From contig NZ_CP156084.1 in assembly GCF_040687965.1 (NCBI RefSeq), positions 1,316,501-1,380,500 of the forward strand: a DNA stretch of 64,000 nucleotides, in the 5' to 3' direction. Of this stretch, positions 1 through 10,990 are shown piece by piece; positions within the stretch are counted from its first letter, which is position 1; every line of letters starts with the position of its first letter. Under the pieces are notes generated by a model that searched no databases, had not been told where the DNA came from, and was given only the letters and a program-made list of their open reading frames with translations. The position numbers and the translations under genes are program-made. This stretch comes from Methylocystis echinoides (lineage in GTDB: Bacteria; Pseudomonadota; Alphaproteobacteria; Rhizobiales; Beijerinckiaceae).

Positions 1-28
1 GTTCAGGTTTCGAAAGCCTTTCGGGCGG

Positions 29-913
29 TCAAGGCGCGTCTGGCGCGGCGCTGACGGCGCGCGCCGCGCGCTCGCCCGCCGCCTGCATCTCTTCCGACGA
101 TAGCGGGCCGACGAGGACGAAAGCGAATCCCGCCGCCCGCCACTCGACCGCCGAGACGCCCTGCCCGGCGCGCGGCGCCTGCGGCGCATTCGCCGCCTCG
201 GCGCGCTCGAAATAGAGACCGACCCGCGCGCCGTCCGCCCGCTCATAGATGAGCAGTCCGGCGGGGGCCGCGACGCCCGGCGCGACACGGCCGCCGATGA
301 GTCGCAGGCCGAGGTCTGCGAGGTCCGGCGTAGAGGAGAAGCCGACGCGCTCCTGCAGCCAGGCCGCGAGCTCGCCGCGCCGGGAAATGTCGATTTCGAC
401 CGGGCGCGCGTCCGAGGCGTAAGTGGCGTAGGTCAGCCCCGCCCGTCCCGCATAGCTCTGCGTGAACGACGCGGCGACCGGCGGACGCGGCGTCTCGTGG
501 CGGCCCACGAACACCAGCGCCGCCAGCCCGGCGACGGCGGCTCCGGTGAGCAGCGTCAGCAGCGTCGACAGCATCGCCTGCCGGCGTCGCTGGGCGCGTA
601 AATCGTCCAGTCGCTGCGCAGGCCGCGACGCGCCGGGCCGACCCCAGTGGATGGCGCCGGTTTCGATGGGCCCCTGAGTCGACGCAGGCGCGCGCGACGC
701 CGCGTCCTTGAGCGAGAGCGGCGGCGTCTCATGCGCGACGGGCTCGAAAGCTGCGCGCAGCGCGGCGTTCTGGCGCCGCCAGCCCTCCACGAGGGCCGCA
801 TGTTCCGGGTGCTGCAGCAGATGATCCTCGACCTTGCGCCGCCGTTCCGGATCAAGCTCGCCGTCGACGAGCGCGTGCAGGTCGCTTTCCTCGATAAAAC
901 CAGAGGACTTCAA
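29..913 (-). CDS. Anti-sigma factor, membrane-anchored
   Basis: Predicted single-pass transmembrane anti-sigma factor of 294 residues. The N-terminal 60 residues form a short helical domain (H13, VDGELDP, then H31 and H35) resembling the sigma-binding domain of ChrR/RskA-type anti-sigma factors, but the protein contains no cysteine, so it cannot be a CxxC zinc anti-sigma. A hydrophobic segment at about residues 114-136 is the membrane anchor; the remaining C-terminal 155 residues would be periplasmic. It lies 9 bp downstream of the sigma factor gene on the same strand, the usual arrangement of a cognate pair. The inducing signal cannot be read from the sequence. Alternative: a FecR-like sensor, less likely because no TonB receptor is adjacent. 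Confidence 0.72.
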   Translation of the reverse strand: MKSSGFIEESDLHALVDGELDPERRRKVEDHLLQHPEHAALVEGWRRQNAALRAAFEPVAHETPPLSLKDAASRAPASTQGPIETGAIHWGRPGASRPAQRLDDLRAQRRRQAMLSTLLTLLTGAAVAGLAALVFVGRHETPRPPVAASFTQSYAGRAGLTYATYASDARPVEIDISRRGELAAWLQERVGFSSTPDLADLGLRLIGGRVAPGVAAPAGLLIYERADGARVGLYFERAEAANAPQAPRAGQGVSAVEWRAAGFAFVLVGPLSSEEMQAAGERAARAVSAAPDAP

Positions 914-922
914 GACTCGAGC

Positions 923-1423
923 CTATTTCACGACGCGGAGATGCGCCGCCGCCCGACGCGCGCCAGTGTCGACGCTGGGCGGGCGCAGGCCGTCTGCGGC
1001 GAGCGCGGCGCGGGCGCGCGTCAAGCGGGCGAGCAACGTCTCCCGCGGGGCGCCGACGATCCGCGCGGCGGCGTCGTAGCCGAAGCCTTCGAGCGCCACG
1101 AGCAGCAATGCGGCGCGATCGTCCAAGGAAAGCTCGGCAAGGCCCTGGACGATGGGCGGCTGGCGCGGCGCAGTCCGCGGCGCAGCGGCGAGGCGCTTCG
1201 TCGCCATGGCGGTCAGCGCGGCATAGGCCTCGACGCGCGCCTCGTCGAGATCAGCCGGCCGCAGCTCCCTGGCGCGGATTCTCGCGCCGACGCTCTGCAA
1301 GGCGCTCTGCACGAGTTCGTCGGAAAGCGCCTGGCCCGCGCCGGCGCAGAGCGCGCGCGCGTAGCGGCGCAATGCGGGGACGACCCCGCCAAGACCTTCG
1401 AGGATCCCGGCTTTCCTGGACAT
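923..1423 (-). CDS. ECF-type RNA polymerase sigma factor (divergent)
   Basis: A 166-residue protein with the length and helical layout of a group 4 (ECF) sigma factor. The C-terminal part (residues about 95-150) reads like region 4: an LDDRAALLLVALEGFGYDAA stretch, then an IVGAPRETLLARLTRARAAL helix-turn-helix. Region 2 in the N-terminal half is poorly conserved. It is followed 9 bp later by a membrane anti-sigma gene, so it is probably held inactive at the membrane until a cell-envelope signal arrives. The target regulon is unknown. Assignment rests on region 4 and gene pairing. Confidence 0.68.
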   Translation of the reverse strand: MSRKAGILEGLGGVVPALRRYARALCAGAGQALSDELVQSALQSVGARIRARELRPADLDEARVEAYAALTAMATKRLAAAPRTAPRQPPIVQGLAELSLDDRAALLLVALEGFGYDAAARIVGAPRETLLARLTRARAALAADGLRPPSVDTGARRAAAHLRVVK

Positions 1424-1611
1424 ATCCGGCCCATTCAGAAGATGAGGGACCCGCCTTTAGTGGCGTTTCCTATGGAATGATAGGTCAAGCGACGGCAAAT
1501 GGCCACAGGCTCGCGACCGCATTTTCATATACTGCCGCCCCCGGCGCCGCCCAGGGTTTCCTTTGGGCCAAATCCACGCTAAAGGGCGCGCGACCCGTTT
1601 TCGCTTGAGAT

Positions 1612-2481
1612 ATGGACGCCCCGATGACACAGCCCGCCGCGCCCGCCGCTCCTTTCGCCGGAATCCTCGCCGGAAAAAAGGGCCTGATTTTGGGCGTCGC
1701 CAATAATCGCTCGATCGCCTGGGGCATCGCCAAGGCCTGCGCCGACGCCGGGGCCGAGCTCGCTTTGACGTATCAGGTCGAGGCGCTCGAGAAGCGCGTG
1801 CGCCCGCTCGCCGCCGAACTCGGAGCCCATGTCGTCGGCCGTTGCGACGTCGCCGAGCCCGAGACGATCGACGCGATCTTCGCCGAGGTCGCGAAGCTTT
1901 GGGGCAAGGTGGATTTTGTCGTCCACTGCCTCGCTTATTCCGACAAGGATCAGCTCGACGGCCGCTACGTCGACACGACGCTCGACAATTTCCTGATGTC
2001 GATGAACATCTCCTGCTTCAGCTTCACGGCGATCGCGCAGCGCGCCGAAAAACTGATGCCGGAAGGCGGTTCGCTGCTCACCCTCACCTATTACGGCGCC
2101 GAGAAATGGATGCCGCATTACAATGTGATGGGCGTCGCCAAGGCGGGGCTCGAGGCCTCGGTGCGCTATCTCGCCGCCGACCTCGGCGAGAAGAACATCC
2201 GCGTCAACGCCATCTCGGCCGGCCCGATCAAGACCATGGCGGCCTCCGGCATCGGCGACTTCCGCTATATCCTGCGCTGGAACGAATATAACGCGCCGCT
2301 GCGCCGCGTCGTGACCATCGAGGAAGTCGGCGAGACCGCCGTCTATCTGCTCTCGCCGATGTCGCGCGGCGTCTCGGGCGAAATCCTGCATGTCGACGCC
2401 GGCTACCATGTGGTGGGCATGATGAACCCCGCCGCCGCGCCGAAGATGGCGGACCTGCTGGCGCTATTGCCGCAGAAATAA
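1612..2481 (+). CDS. fabI: Enoyl-[acyl-carrier-protein] reductase (NADH) FabI
   Basis: Catalyses the last reduction in each cycle of type II fatty-acid elongation in the cytoplasm. The 289-residue protein is a divergent short-chain dehydrogenase: an N-terminal nucleotide-binding segment GVANNRSIAWGIA (residues 28-40), and the FabI active site with Tyr160/161, Tyr170 and Lys177 in the Y-x6-K arrangement YNVMGVAK. Motif and length match the family. A second in-frame ATG lies at 1624 (MTQPAAP); neither start has a strong ribosome site, so the exact start is uncertain. The gene stands alone, divergent from the sigma factor. Confidence 0.93.
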   Translation: MDAPMTQPAAPAAPFAGILAGKKGLILGVANNRSIAWGIAKACADAGAELALTYQVEALEKRVRPLAAELGAHVVGRCDVAEPETIDAIFAEVAKLWGKVDFVVHCLAYSDKDQLDGRYVDTTLDNFLMSMNISCFSFTAIAQRAEKLMPEGGSLLTLTYYGAEKWMPHYNVMGVAKAGLEASVRYLAADLGEKNIRVNAISAGPIKTMAASGIGDFRYILRWNEYNAPLRRVVTIEEVGETAVYLLSPMSRGVSGEILHVDAGYHVVGMMNPAAAPKMADLLALLPQK

Positions 2482-2500
2482 GGCGCTCTCGCCTCAGTCA

Positions 2501-2521
2501 CGCCCGCGCTTGTCGCGGGCG
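2501..2521. repeat. Short GC-rich palindrome downstream of fabI
   Basis: A perfect 8-bp inverted repeat (CGCCCGCG / CGCGGGCG) around the loop CTTGT. It has no T-run and resembles the dispersed palindromes of Rhizobiales (compare 32606-32628, which has a similar CTTGA loop). It lies between fabI and the convergent M16 gene. Confidence 0.5.
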
Positions 2522-2594
2522 TCCAAGGCGCGTCCGCGCGCGACGGCGGGTCATGACGAGGGACCCCCCGGGTTAGCCGCCCACAAGCGGGGCG

Positions 2595-3878
2595 TCACAC
2601 CCCCTCGGGCCGCCCGACCATCGTCACCAAGAGCTTGCCGTCGCCCAAGAGCTTCTTCGCCGCGCGCTTGGCGTCCTCCAGACCCACGGCGGCGATCTTG
2701 CCGTTTCTTTCGTCGAGATAGCTCGGCTCGAAACCGTCCATCTGCAGATGGACGAGCTGGCTTGCGATCTTCGTCGAGGTGTCGAAGCGTAGCGCATAGG
2801 AGCCGATGAGGAATTTCTTCGCCTTGTCGAGCTCGTCCTCGGTCGGGCCCTCCTCGGCGTAGCGGCGCACTTCCTCTTCGATCACGCGCAGCGCTTCGCC
2901 GGCGCGCTCGTTCTTGGTGGCGGCGGCGCCGATCAGCATCGGGCACTGGTCGTATTCGTTGAGCTGCGCATAGACGCTGTAGGCCATGCCGCGTTTCTCG
3001 CGCACTTCTCTGAACAGCCGCGCCGTGAAGGAGCCGCCGCCGAAGATGTGGTTCGCGACGACGACCGCAAAATAGTCCGGATCGCGCTTGGTGACGCCGG
3101 TGCGGCCAAAGCGGATCGTCGTCTGCGGGATGTCGAGATTGACGATATGGCGCGCGCCCGCGCCGGCGACGATCGTCGGCGCAACCTCGATCAGATCATT
3201 GGCCATGGCGAAGGCGCCGAAGGTCGAATCGAGCCGATCGGAAAGCGTCTGCGCGTCGATCGCGCCGACGACGGCGATCTTCAGATCCTTGCGCGCGAAC
3301 AGCCGCTCGCGCAGCGCCAGGAGATCGGCGCGCGACAGCGTGTCGATCGAGGACAGCTCGCCGCGCACCGGGCGCCCGTAGGGGTGGCCGGGGAAGGCCG
3401 CCTCGCGGAAGGCCTTCGCCGCCATGGCGTCGGGATCATTGGCGTCGCGCTTCAGTTCGGCCACGAGCTGGCTGCGCACCCGCGCGACGTCGGGCTCGGC
3501 GAGATGCGCGTCGATCAGCGCGAGCTTCAACAATTCGAACGCCTTGTCGGCGTTCTTCGACAAGGTCTGCAAATGGCCGGAAATCGAGTCGCGGTCCGCC
3601 CCGAAACCCAGGTGAATGGCGAGTTCGTCGATGGCGCGGTGGAAGCCGCGCGCGTCATAGGGGCCCGCGCCTTCGTCGAGCAGGGAAGCGAGCAGCGTCG
3701 CGAGGCCGGGCTTGTCGGCCGGGTCCTGCGCTGCGCCGCCGCGCAGGGAAAACTCCAGCGCGACCAGCGGCACGGCGTAGCTTTCGACGAGCCAGGCGGT
3801 TATCCCGCCGGGGGTGACGACCTTCTGCACATGCTCGGCGCGGGAGGCCATGGTGACGGCGGGGGCGTGGGCGGTCAT
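2595..3878 (-). CDS. M16 family peptidase subunit lacking the zinc motif
   Basis: A 427-residue member of the M16 (pitrilysin/processing peptidase) family. The N-terminal position that should carry HxxEH reads LATLLASLLDEGAG, so the catalytic zinc ligands are missing. C-terminal M16 features remain, including the GGGSFTARLFREVREKRGMA region. Such inactive subunits pair with an active partner, as in mitochondrial processing peptidase, and the active copy lies immediately upstream on the same strand (gap about 55 bp). Role is probably turnover of exported or signal peptides. No signal peptide is apparent. Confidence 0.85.
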   Translation of the reverse strand: MTAHAPAVTMASRAEHVQKVVTPGGITAWLVESYAVPLVALEFSLRGGAAQDPADKPGLATLLASLLDEGAGPYDARGFHRAIDELAIHLGFGADRDSISGHLQTLSKNADKAFELLKLALIDAHLAEPDVARVRSQLVAELKRDANDPDAMAAKAFREAAFPGHPYGRPVRGELSSIDTLSRADLLALRERLFARKDLKIAVVGAIDAQTLSDRLDSTFGAFAMANDLIEVAPTIVAGAGARHIVNLDIPQTTIRFGRTGVTKRDPDYFAVVVANHIFGGGSFTARLFREVREKRGMAYSVYAQLNEYDQCPMLIGAAATKNERAGEALRVIEEEVRRYAEEGPTEDELDKAKKFLIGSYALRFDTSTKIASQLVHLQMDGFEPSYLDERNGKIAAVGLEDAKRAAKKLLGDGKLLVTMVGRPEGV

Positions 3879-3933
3879 GGAGCGATCCTGAAAAGAGTCG
3901 GGCCGGCGCGCTCGCCAGCCCGTCGATGAAGCG

Positions 3934-5274
3934 TCAGGCGTCGATGTCGGCCGGCAACAGGAAGCCGGTCACGGCGCGGCGCTTGTCGAGCCATTTGCGC
4001 GCCGCGGCGGTCACGTCCCCGGCCGTCACCGCCTCCATGCGCGCCGGCCAGGCCGCCACATCTTCAATCGTAAGGCCGGTCGCGAGCGCCTCGCCATACC
4101 AGCGGGCGAGCGAGGCCTGGCTGTCCTGCGCGTAAATGGCGTCGGCGACGAGCCGCGTCTTGGCGCGCTGCAAATGCGCGTCGTCGATCGGCTCGTCGAT
4201 GAAGCGCTTGACGACGCGGTCGATCGCCGCGTCGAGCTCCTCGAGCGAGACGCCCGGCGCCGGGGTCGCATAGACCCACAGCCGCGTGTCGTCGACGGCC
4301 GAGCCCAGATAATAGGCCCCCGCGCCCACCGCGTATTTCTCCTCGACCACCAGCGTCTCATAGAGCGCGCTGGTCGCGCCGCCGCCGAGCATATGGGCGA
4401 GCGTCTCGAGCGCCTCAGCCTCGCCGGAGGCGGCCGTCTTGTAGGAAGGGACGAGGAAGACGCGCTCATGCGCCGGCTGCTCCACTTTCTCGTCGGAAAG
4501 CGAAACGAGACGATGGGCGCGATGTGGCGGCTCCTGGGTGCGCCGGCGCTGCGGCGGTTCGGCGCGGGCCGGTATCTTGCCGTAGGTCTCGCGGGCGAGG
4601 CGCGCGACCTCCTCGGCCTCAATGTCGCCGGCGACGATGAGGATGGCGTTCTCGGGCGTATAGAAGCGATTGTAATAGAACAGCGCGTCTTCGCGGTTCA
4701 GGTCCTCGATCTCATGGTTCCAGCCGATGATCGGCGTGCCATAGGGATGGTGGGCGTAAAGCGCGGCCTGAACGGCCTCGTCGAGCTGTGCGGCGGGATC
4801 GTTGTCGGTGCGCATGCGGCGCTCCTCCAGCACCACGTCGCGCTCCGGCGTGACGACCTCGTCGGTCAACACGAGGTTGATCATGCGATCCGCCTCGAAC
4901 TGCATCAGCGTGCCGAGGTGCTCCTTGCCGATCCGCTGGAAATAGGCCGTGTAATCGTAGCTCGTGAAGGCGTTCTCCTGGCCGCCGAGCTCGGCCACGA
5001 GATTGGAGAATTCGCCCTGCGGATGGTTCTTGGTGCCCTTGAACATCAGATGTTCGAGGAAATGCGCGATGCCCGATTTGCCGATCGGATCGTCGGCGGA
5101 GCCGTTCTTGTACCAGATCATATGGGTGACGACGGGCGTGCGGTTGTCGGGGATGACCACGACCTCGAGACCGTTGTCGAGCTTGAAGTGCGAAATTTCC
5201 GCGCCGGCATGCGCCGAGCCGCCGGCCGCGCCCGGGGTGAGCGAGACGGTCGGCGGCAAAGGTGAAGACGACAT
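3934..5274 (-). CDS. M16 family zinc metallopeptidase (active subunit)
   Basis: A 446-residue M16 peptidase with an intact inverted zinc site HFLEH (His71, Glu74, His75) and the third ligand Glu at about 150-151 (VVLEERRMR). The downstream GGQENAFTSYDYTAYF segment is typical of the family. It precedes the inactive homologue on the same strand, suggesting a heterodimer. In many alphaproteobacteria this pair follows lspA and a BamF-like lipoprotein gene, as here. Substrates are unknown. Confidence 0.9.
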   Translation of the reverse strand: MSSSPLPPTVSLTPGAAGGSAHAGAEISHFKLDNGLEVVVIPDNRTPVVTHMIWYKNGSADDPIGKSGIAHFLEHLMFKGTKNHPQGEFSNLVAELGGQENAFTSYDYTAYFQRIGKEHLGTLMQFEADRMINLVLTDEVVTPERDVVLEERRMRTDNDPAAQLDEAVQAALYAHHPYGTPIIGWNHEIEDLNREDALFYYNRFYTPENAILIVAGDIEAEEVARLARETYGKIPARAEPPQRRRTQEPPHRAHRLVSLSDEKVEQPAHERVFLVPSYKTAASGEAEALETLAHMLGGGATSALYETLVVEEKYAVGAGAYYLGSAVDDTRLWVYATPAPGVSLEELDAAIDRVVKRFIDEPIDDAHLQRAKTRLVADAIYAQDSQASLARWYGEALATGLTIEDVAAWPARMEAVTAGDVTAAARKWLDKRRAVTGFLLPADIDA

Positions 5275-5357
5275 CGACGAGCCTTTCTAGCGGCGCCCCG
5301 GCCGCCCGAAACGATAAACTTCGTCTCTATATAGGCCCAAATCCGCGCCGCCGAAAC

Positions 5358-6071
5358 TCAATCCTTGTCGGGGTCCTTCTGGACGAAACGTGGCCAGCGG
5401 AACCAGGATTCCGACCCGCCGCTCGACGGCTTGGCCTGCTGAGCAGGCGTCGCCGCGCCCGGCTGCGCCACCGGGTCTTTGTCGTCCTTGTTGCCGAGAT
5501 AGCCGAGCGGGTTCCACCAGCTCGATTTCTTGGCCTCGGAATCCGGAACCTTGCTGAGGTCCATGGAAGGCCGGCGATAGCCCGTCGGGGGTTCCGTCAG
5601 CATGCGGCGGCTCGGCTCTTCGGAAGAAAGGGCGACGTCGGCGCGCTTGTTCAACAATACGCGCTGGAAGAAGCCGGGCTCGTCGTCCGTGCCGGGCGCC
5701 GCGTCGGGCCGCGGGCCGCGGACGCGTTCGAGAAGACCGGGCTTCTTCTCCGGCGGCGGGGCGTTCGGCACGCGCGCGTAGCGATCCGTGGACCGGTTCC
5801 GGTTGGTCGTCGTGTCGGTGGGCCAACCCTCGGGGCGATCCGCCCGGTCGCGCGGCGCCGGCAATTCGCCGATCTTCGGCGGCAGCACGAGCTTCGGCCG
5901 CTCGCGGTAATCAATCGACGCGGCGGAGGGGTCGGATGAATAGCCGAAAAGCTCCATGACCGCGCCAACGGTGGATTTGTCGTCGGCGGCATGCGCCGCC
6001 CCGCCGCAGACCGCGACGAGGCCCGCCAGGGCGAAAGCAGCGCGGCGCGGGAACCGAGCGAGCTTCATCAT
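5358..6071 (-). CDS. DUF3035/BamF-like envelope protein
   Basis: A predicted exported protein of 237 residues with an N-terminal signal-peptide-like segment (FPRRAAFALAGLVAVCGGAAHA). The body is proline- and charge-rich and low in predicted structure, with the LPPKIGELPAP region typical of DUF3035 proteins. These are annotated in alphaproteobacteria as BamF-like subunits of the outer-membrane beta-barrel assembly machine. Its position between lspA and the two M16 peptidase genes matches that context. Start chosen at 6071 because AAGGAG lies 5 bp upstream; a second ATG follows directly at 6068. A lipobox is not obvious: VCGGAAHA has a Cys followed by an AxA cleavage site. Confidence 0.65.
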   Translation of the reverse strand: MMKLARFPRRAAFALAGLVAVCGGAAHAADDKSTVGAVMELFGYSSDPSAASIDYRERPKLVLPPKIGELPAPRDRADRPEGWPTDTTTNRNRSTDRYARVPNAPPPEKKPGLLERVRGPRPDAAPGTDDEPGFFQRVLLNKRADVALSSEEPSRRMLTEPPTGYRRPSMDLSKVPDSEAKKSSWWNPLGYLGNKDDKDPVAQPGAATPAQQAKPSSGGSESWFRWPRFVQKDPDKD

Positions 6072-6171
6072 TTGAACTCCTTGGCAAAACGAAAACATGG
6101 GCGCGCCCTCGCCGGGCGGCGTCAAAGGCCCAACATGCGCGTCCTTTGGTGGCGATTTAGTGGCGAAAGCT

Positions 6172-6687
6172 TCAGGCCGCGCTTTCGGCCGGCGGCGGCG
6201 GCGGAAACAGGGTCTCGAACAGCAGCAGCGCCACGCCCGCGGTGATCGCGACGTCGGCGACGTTGAAGACGTAATTGGCCAGCGGCCCGACCGGCAGGGT
6301 CGTATGCAGATAGAAGAAATCCGCCACGGCGCCGCGCGCGATCCGGTCGAGCGCGTTTCCCACGGCGCCGCCGACGACAAGACCGAGCGCGATTGCGGTG
6401 AGGCGGCTCTGCGCGCGCCACATCCACGACAACAGAAACGCGACGATCATCGCCTGCCCCGAAAGGAGCAGCGCCCGGCCTGCGCCCTCATGGGCGGGAA
6501 AAAGCGAATAGGAGACACCGTAGTTCCAGGACAGCACCAAATCGAGAAAGGGCGCGACCGTCACCGGCTGGCGGCCCTCGATGCCGAAGACATGGAGCAT
6601 CCAGAACTTATGGGCCTGATCGAGCAGAGCGGCGGCGCAAACGGCGGCGAGGCCGAGCGCGCGGGGGGAGGCGGATAAGGACGGCAA
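6172..6687 (-). CDS. lspA: Lipoprotein signal peptidase (signal peptidase II)
   Basis: Removes signal peptides from diacylglyceryl-modified prolipoproteins in the inner membrane. The 171-residue protein has four predicted membrane helices and the family signatures: [10 protein letters not shown] (about 55-63), [16 protein letters not shown] with catalytic Asp114, and [13 protein letters not shown] with catalytic Asp145. It is followed about 100 bp later by the BamF-like gene and the M16 pair on the same strand. Confidence 0.95.
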   Translation of the reverse strand: MPSLSASPRALGLAAVCAAALLDQAHKFWMLHVFGIEGRQPVTVAPFLDLVLSWNYGVSYSLFPAHEGAGRALLLSGQAMIVAFLLSWMWRAQSRLTAIALGLVVGGAVGNALDRIARGAVADFFYLHTTLPVGPLANYVFNVADVAITAGVALLLFETLFPPPPPAESAA

Positions 6688-6767
6688 CGACTCGTTCTCT
6701 GACTGAGGCGACGGCGAGCCATTTTAATGGACCCGCTCCGGCGCGGCTAGCGGCGACGCGACAAACC

Positions 6768-6796
6768 TTGACATCGCCGGCCGCCCGACATATTTC
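6768..6796 (+). promoter_or_regulatory. groESL promoter
   Basis: A TTGACA box at 6768-6773 (within CCTTGACAT) is followed after exactly 17 bp by TATTTC at 6791-6796. The -35 part CTTGAC also fits the alphaproteobacterial RpoH consensus, so either vegetative or heat-shock sigma could use it. The CIRCE operator begins 10 bp downstream. Confidence 0.7.
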
Positions 6797-6806
6797 CGAG
6801 CCGCTG

Positions 6807-6833
6807 TTGGCACTCGTCGTAAGAGAGTGCCAA
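6807..6833 (+). promoter_or_regulatory. CIRCE operator (HrcA binding site)
   Basis: A perfect 9-bp inverted repeat TTGGCACTC / GAGTGCCAA separated by 9 bp, differing from the canonical TTAGCACTC-N9-GAGTGCTAA only at a symmetric pair. It lies just after the -10 box of the groES promoter, where HrcA binding would repress transcription until heat shock. hrcA is not in this window. Confidence 0.93.
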
Positions 6834-6899
6834 CAATTTCGCTTATGGCTTGCGGCGGGCGGCATTTTCGTCCGGCGCGCAAAAAAGGAAGACTTAACA

Positions 6900-8871
<1,972 letters not shown>

Positions 8872-8896
8872 GTCCCGCCTGCCTGAAAAGCGTTCG

Positions 8897-8926
8897 AAAG
8901 CCCCGGGGAAGCCCGGGGCTTTTTTT
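8897..8926 (+). terminator. Rho-independent terminator of groESL
   Basis: Stem AGCCCCGGG (8899-8907) pairs with CCCGGGGCT (8912-8920) around a GAAG loop, followed by a T-run of seven. It lies 25 bp after the groEL stop. Confidence 0.95.
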
Positions 8927-9148
8927 GTCGCCCAACCGAAAAATGCGTGGCGCCTGCGAAAAGAGCCCATCCGAGAATCTTCCCCGCACGCGGCTTTCTC
9001 CTGTCTTTGCGGGCGTTGCGGACGCTGTGCGGGAGCGACGAAAGCGCGCGCCATCGGGTCATTGCGGGACCGGCGCCGCTCGGCTACCATCGCCACAGGC
9101 GCGGCGGTCCTGTTCGCGCTTCTAAAACCACGATCGGGAGAGATTGAG

Positions 9149-9289
9149 ATGGCGAGCAATCGCGCGTCGACGGACGCGGACTGGGCCGAACACATGAAAA
9201 CCTATAACGGCTTCCTCTGGCTGCTGAAATTTTCCGCAGCGGCCTCGGCGGTAACACTGGTCGCCCTCTTCTTCCTCTTCGCGCGATAA
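9149..9289 (+). CDS. aa3-type cytochrome c oxidase subunit IV-like small membrane protein
   Basis: A 46-residue protein with a short acidic N-terminus (DADWAEHMKTYNGFLWLLKF) and one membrane helix (about residues 24-44) ending in FLFAR. This is the pattern of the bacterial aa3 oxidase subunit IV family. In Rhizobiales it is commonly found just upstream of the transhydrogenase genes rather than with the oxidase operon, as here. Start chosen at 9149, behind GGGAGAG. The frame is open further upstream, but that part is not protein-like. Confidence 0.82.
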   Translation: MASNRASTDADWAEHMKTYNGFLWLLKFSAAASAVTLVALFFLFAR

Positions 9290-9369
9290 ACGCGCAACGC
9301 CCCTCACGCCTAGCCGTCAGGGGCCACCATGACGGCGACGGTTTTCGCTTTTGAAAATCGGAGTTCGTC

Positions 9370-10503
9370 ATGCGCATTGCCGTATTGGCCGAAACGGACA
9401 CAGCCGAGCCGCGCGTCGCGGCGACGCCAGAAACCATCAAGAAATTCATCAGTCTCGGCGCGGAGGTCGCGGTTCAGTCCGGCGCCGGCGCCGGGGCTGG
9501 GGTTTCGGATGAAGACTACGCCGCCGCCGGCGCGACACTTGCGCCCAACGCGGCCGCCGCGCTCGCGGGCGCCGATATTTTGCTGCGCGTGCGGCGCCCC
9601 GCCGCCGCCGAACTCGCAGGCGCCAAGCAAAATCTCGCGGTCATCTGCATCCTCGACCCGTTCGGAAACGAGGCCGCGCTCGCGGATCTCGCCCGCGCCG
9701 GGGCCATCGCCTTCGCCATGGAGTTCATGCCGCGCATCACCCGCGCGCAATCCATGGACGTCCTCTCGTCTCAGGCGAATCTCGCCGGCTATCGCGCGGT
9801 GATCGACGCGGCGGCGGAATACGGCCGTTCTTTCCCCATGATGATGACGGCGGCCGGCACCGTGCCCGCCGCCAAGGTCTTCATCATGGGCGTCGGCGTC
9901 GCGGGCCTGCAGGCCATCGCCACGGCGCGCCGCCTCGGCGCGATCGTCACCGCGACGGACGTGCGCCCGGCGACGAAGGAGCAGGTCGAATCGCTCGGCG
10001 CCAAATTCCTCGCGGTCGAGAACGAAGAGTTCCAGCAGGCGCAGACCGCCGGCGGCTACGCCAAGGAGATGTCCAAGGAATATCAGGCGGCGCAGGCGGA
10101 ACTGACCGCGAGCCACATCGCCAAGCAGGATGTCGTCATCACCACGGCGCTCATACCCGGACGTCCGGCCCCTCGGCTCATCTCGGCCGCCATGGTGCGC
10201 TCGATGCGGCCGGGGTCGGTCATCATCGACCTTGCGGCGGAGCGCGGCGGCAATTGCGAGCTTACGCGCCCGGGCGAGACCGCGGTCGAAAACGGCGTGA
10301 AGATCGTCGGCGCGCTCAATCTGCCCGGCCGAATGGCGCCGACCGCGTCGAGCCTCTACGCGCGAAACCTCCTCGCCTTCGTCGAGACGCTCGTCTCCAA
10401 GGAGACGAAGCAGCTTGCAATCAATTGGGACGACGAGCTCGTGAAAGCGACCGCGCTCACGCGCGACGGCGTCGTCATCGACGAACGTTTCAAAAAGGCC
10501 TGA
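9370..10503 (+). CDS. pntAA: NAD(P) transhydrogenase subunit alpha, part 1
   Basis: The NAD(H)-binding domain I of proton-translocating transhydrogenase, which drives NADPH formation from NADH using the proton gradient. The 377-residue protein carries the dinucleotide-binding motif VFIMGVGVAGLQAIATARRL at about residues 175-195 and the alanine-dehydrogenase-like layout of PntA. It is the first gene of a three-gene pnt operon; the alpha subunit is split here, as in Rhodospirillum-type enzymes. NADPH supply matters in C1 assimilation. Confidence 0.95.
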   Translation: MRIAVLAETDTAEPRVAATPETIKKFISLGAEVAVQSGAGAGAGVSDEDYAAAGATLAPNAAAALAGADILLRVRRPAAAELAGAKQNLAVICILDPFGNEAALADLARAGAIAFAMEFMPRITRAQSMDVLSSQANLAGYRAVIDAAAEYGRSFPMMMTAAGTVPAAKVFIMGVGVAGLQAIATARRLGAIVTATDVRPATKEQVESLGAKFLAVENEEFQQAQTAGGYAKEMSKEYQAAQAELTASHIAKQDVVITTALIPGRPAPRLISAAMVRSMRPGSVIIDLAAERGGNCELTRPGETAVENGVKIVGALNLPGRMAPTASSLYARNLLAFVETLVSKETKQLAINWDDELVKATALTRDGVVIDERFKKA

Positions 10504-10535
10504 CCCCAACAACTTCTTAAAGAGGGCGTCGAACC

Positions 10536-10985
10536 ATGACCGACTCTACGCAGCAATTGCTTGACAAGGCGCGGGCCGCGGCGGAAGCCGCCCGTCAGCT
10601 CGCGGATCAGGCCCAGCATTATTCCGATGAACTCGCGCAGACGGCGGCGGCCGCCGCTTCGCACGGATTGGGCGGCGGGGCGATCGACCCGGTCGTCTTT
10701 CGCCTTGCTATTTTCGCGCTCGCCGTCTTCGTCGGCTATTACGTCGTCTGGTCGGTGACGCCGGCGCTGCACACGCCGCTGATGTCGGTGACCAACGCCA
10801 TTTCCTCCGTCATCGTCGTCGGCGCGCTTCTCTCGGTCGGCGTCGACGCGTCGAGCGCCTCCGACAGCGGCTCGGATTGGGCGCGCTGGCTCGGCTTCAT
10901 CGCGCTCATTCTCGCCTGCGTGAACATATTCGGCGGCTTCCTCGTCACCGAACGCATGCTCGCCATGTATAAAAAGAAGGGCTGA
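10536..10985 (+). CDS. pntAB: NAD(P) transhydrogenase subunit alpha, part 2
   Basis: The small membrane part of the split alpha subunit, 149 residues. A soluble amphipathic N-terminus of about 45 residues is followed by membrane helices at about 51-72, 79-105 and 112-136. It lies 32 bp after pntAA and 5 bp before pntB, completing domain II with PntB. The N-terminus is longer than in typical PntAB proteins of about 100-110 residues and is Ala/Gln-rich. Confidence 0.93.
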   Translation: MTDSTQQLLDKARAAAEAARQLADQAQHYSDELAQTAAAAASHGLGGGAIDPVVFRLAIFALAVFVGYYVVWSVTPALHTPLMSVTNAISSVIVVGALLSVGVDASSASDSGSDWARWLGFIALILACVNIFGGFLVTERMLAMYKKKG

Positions 10986-10990
10986 CCGGC

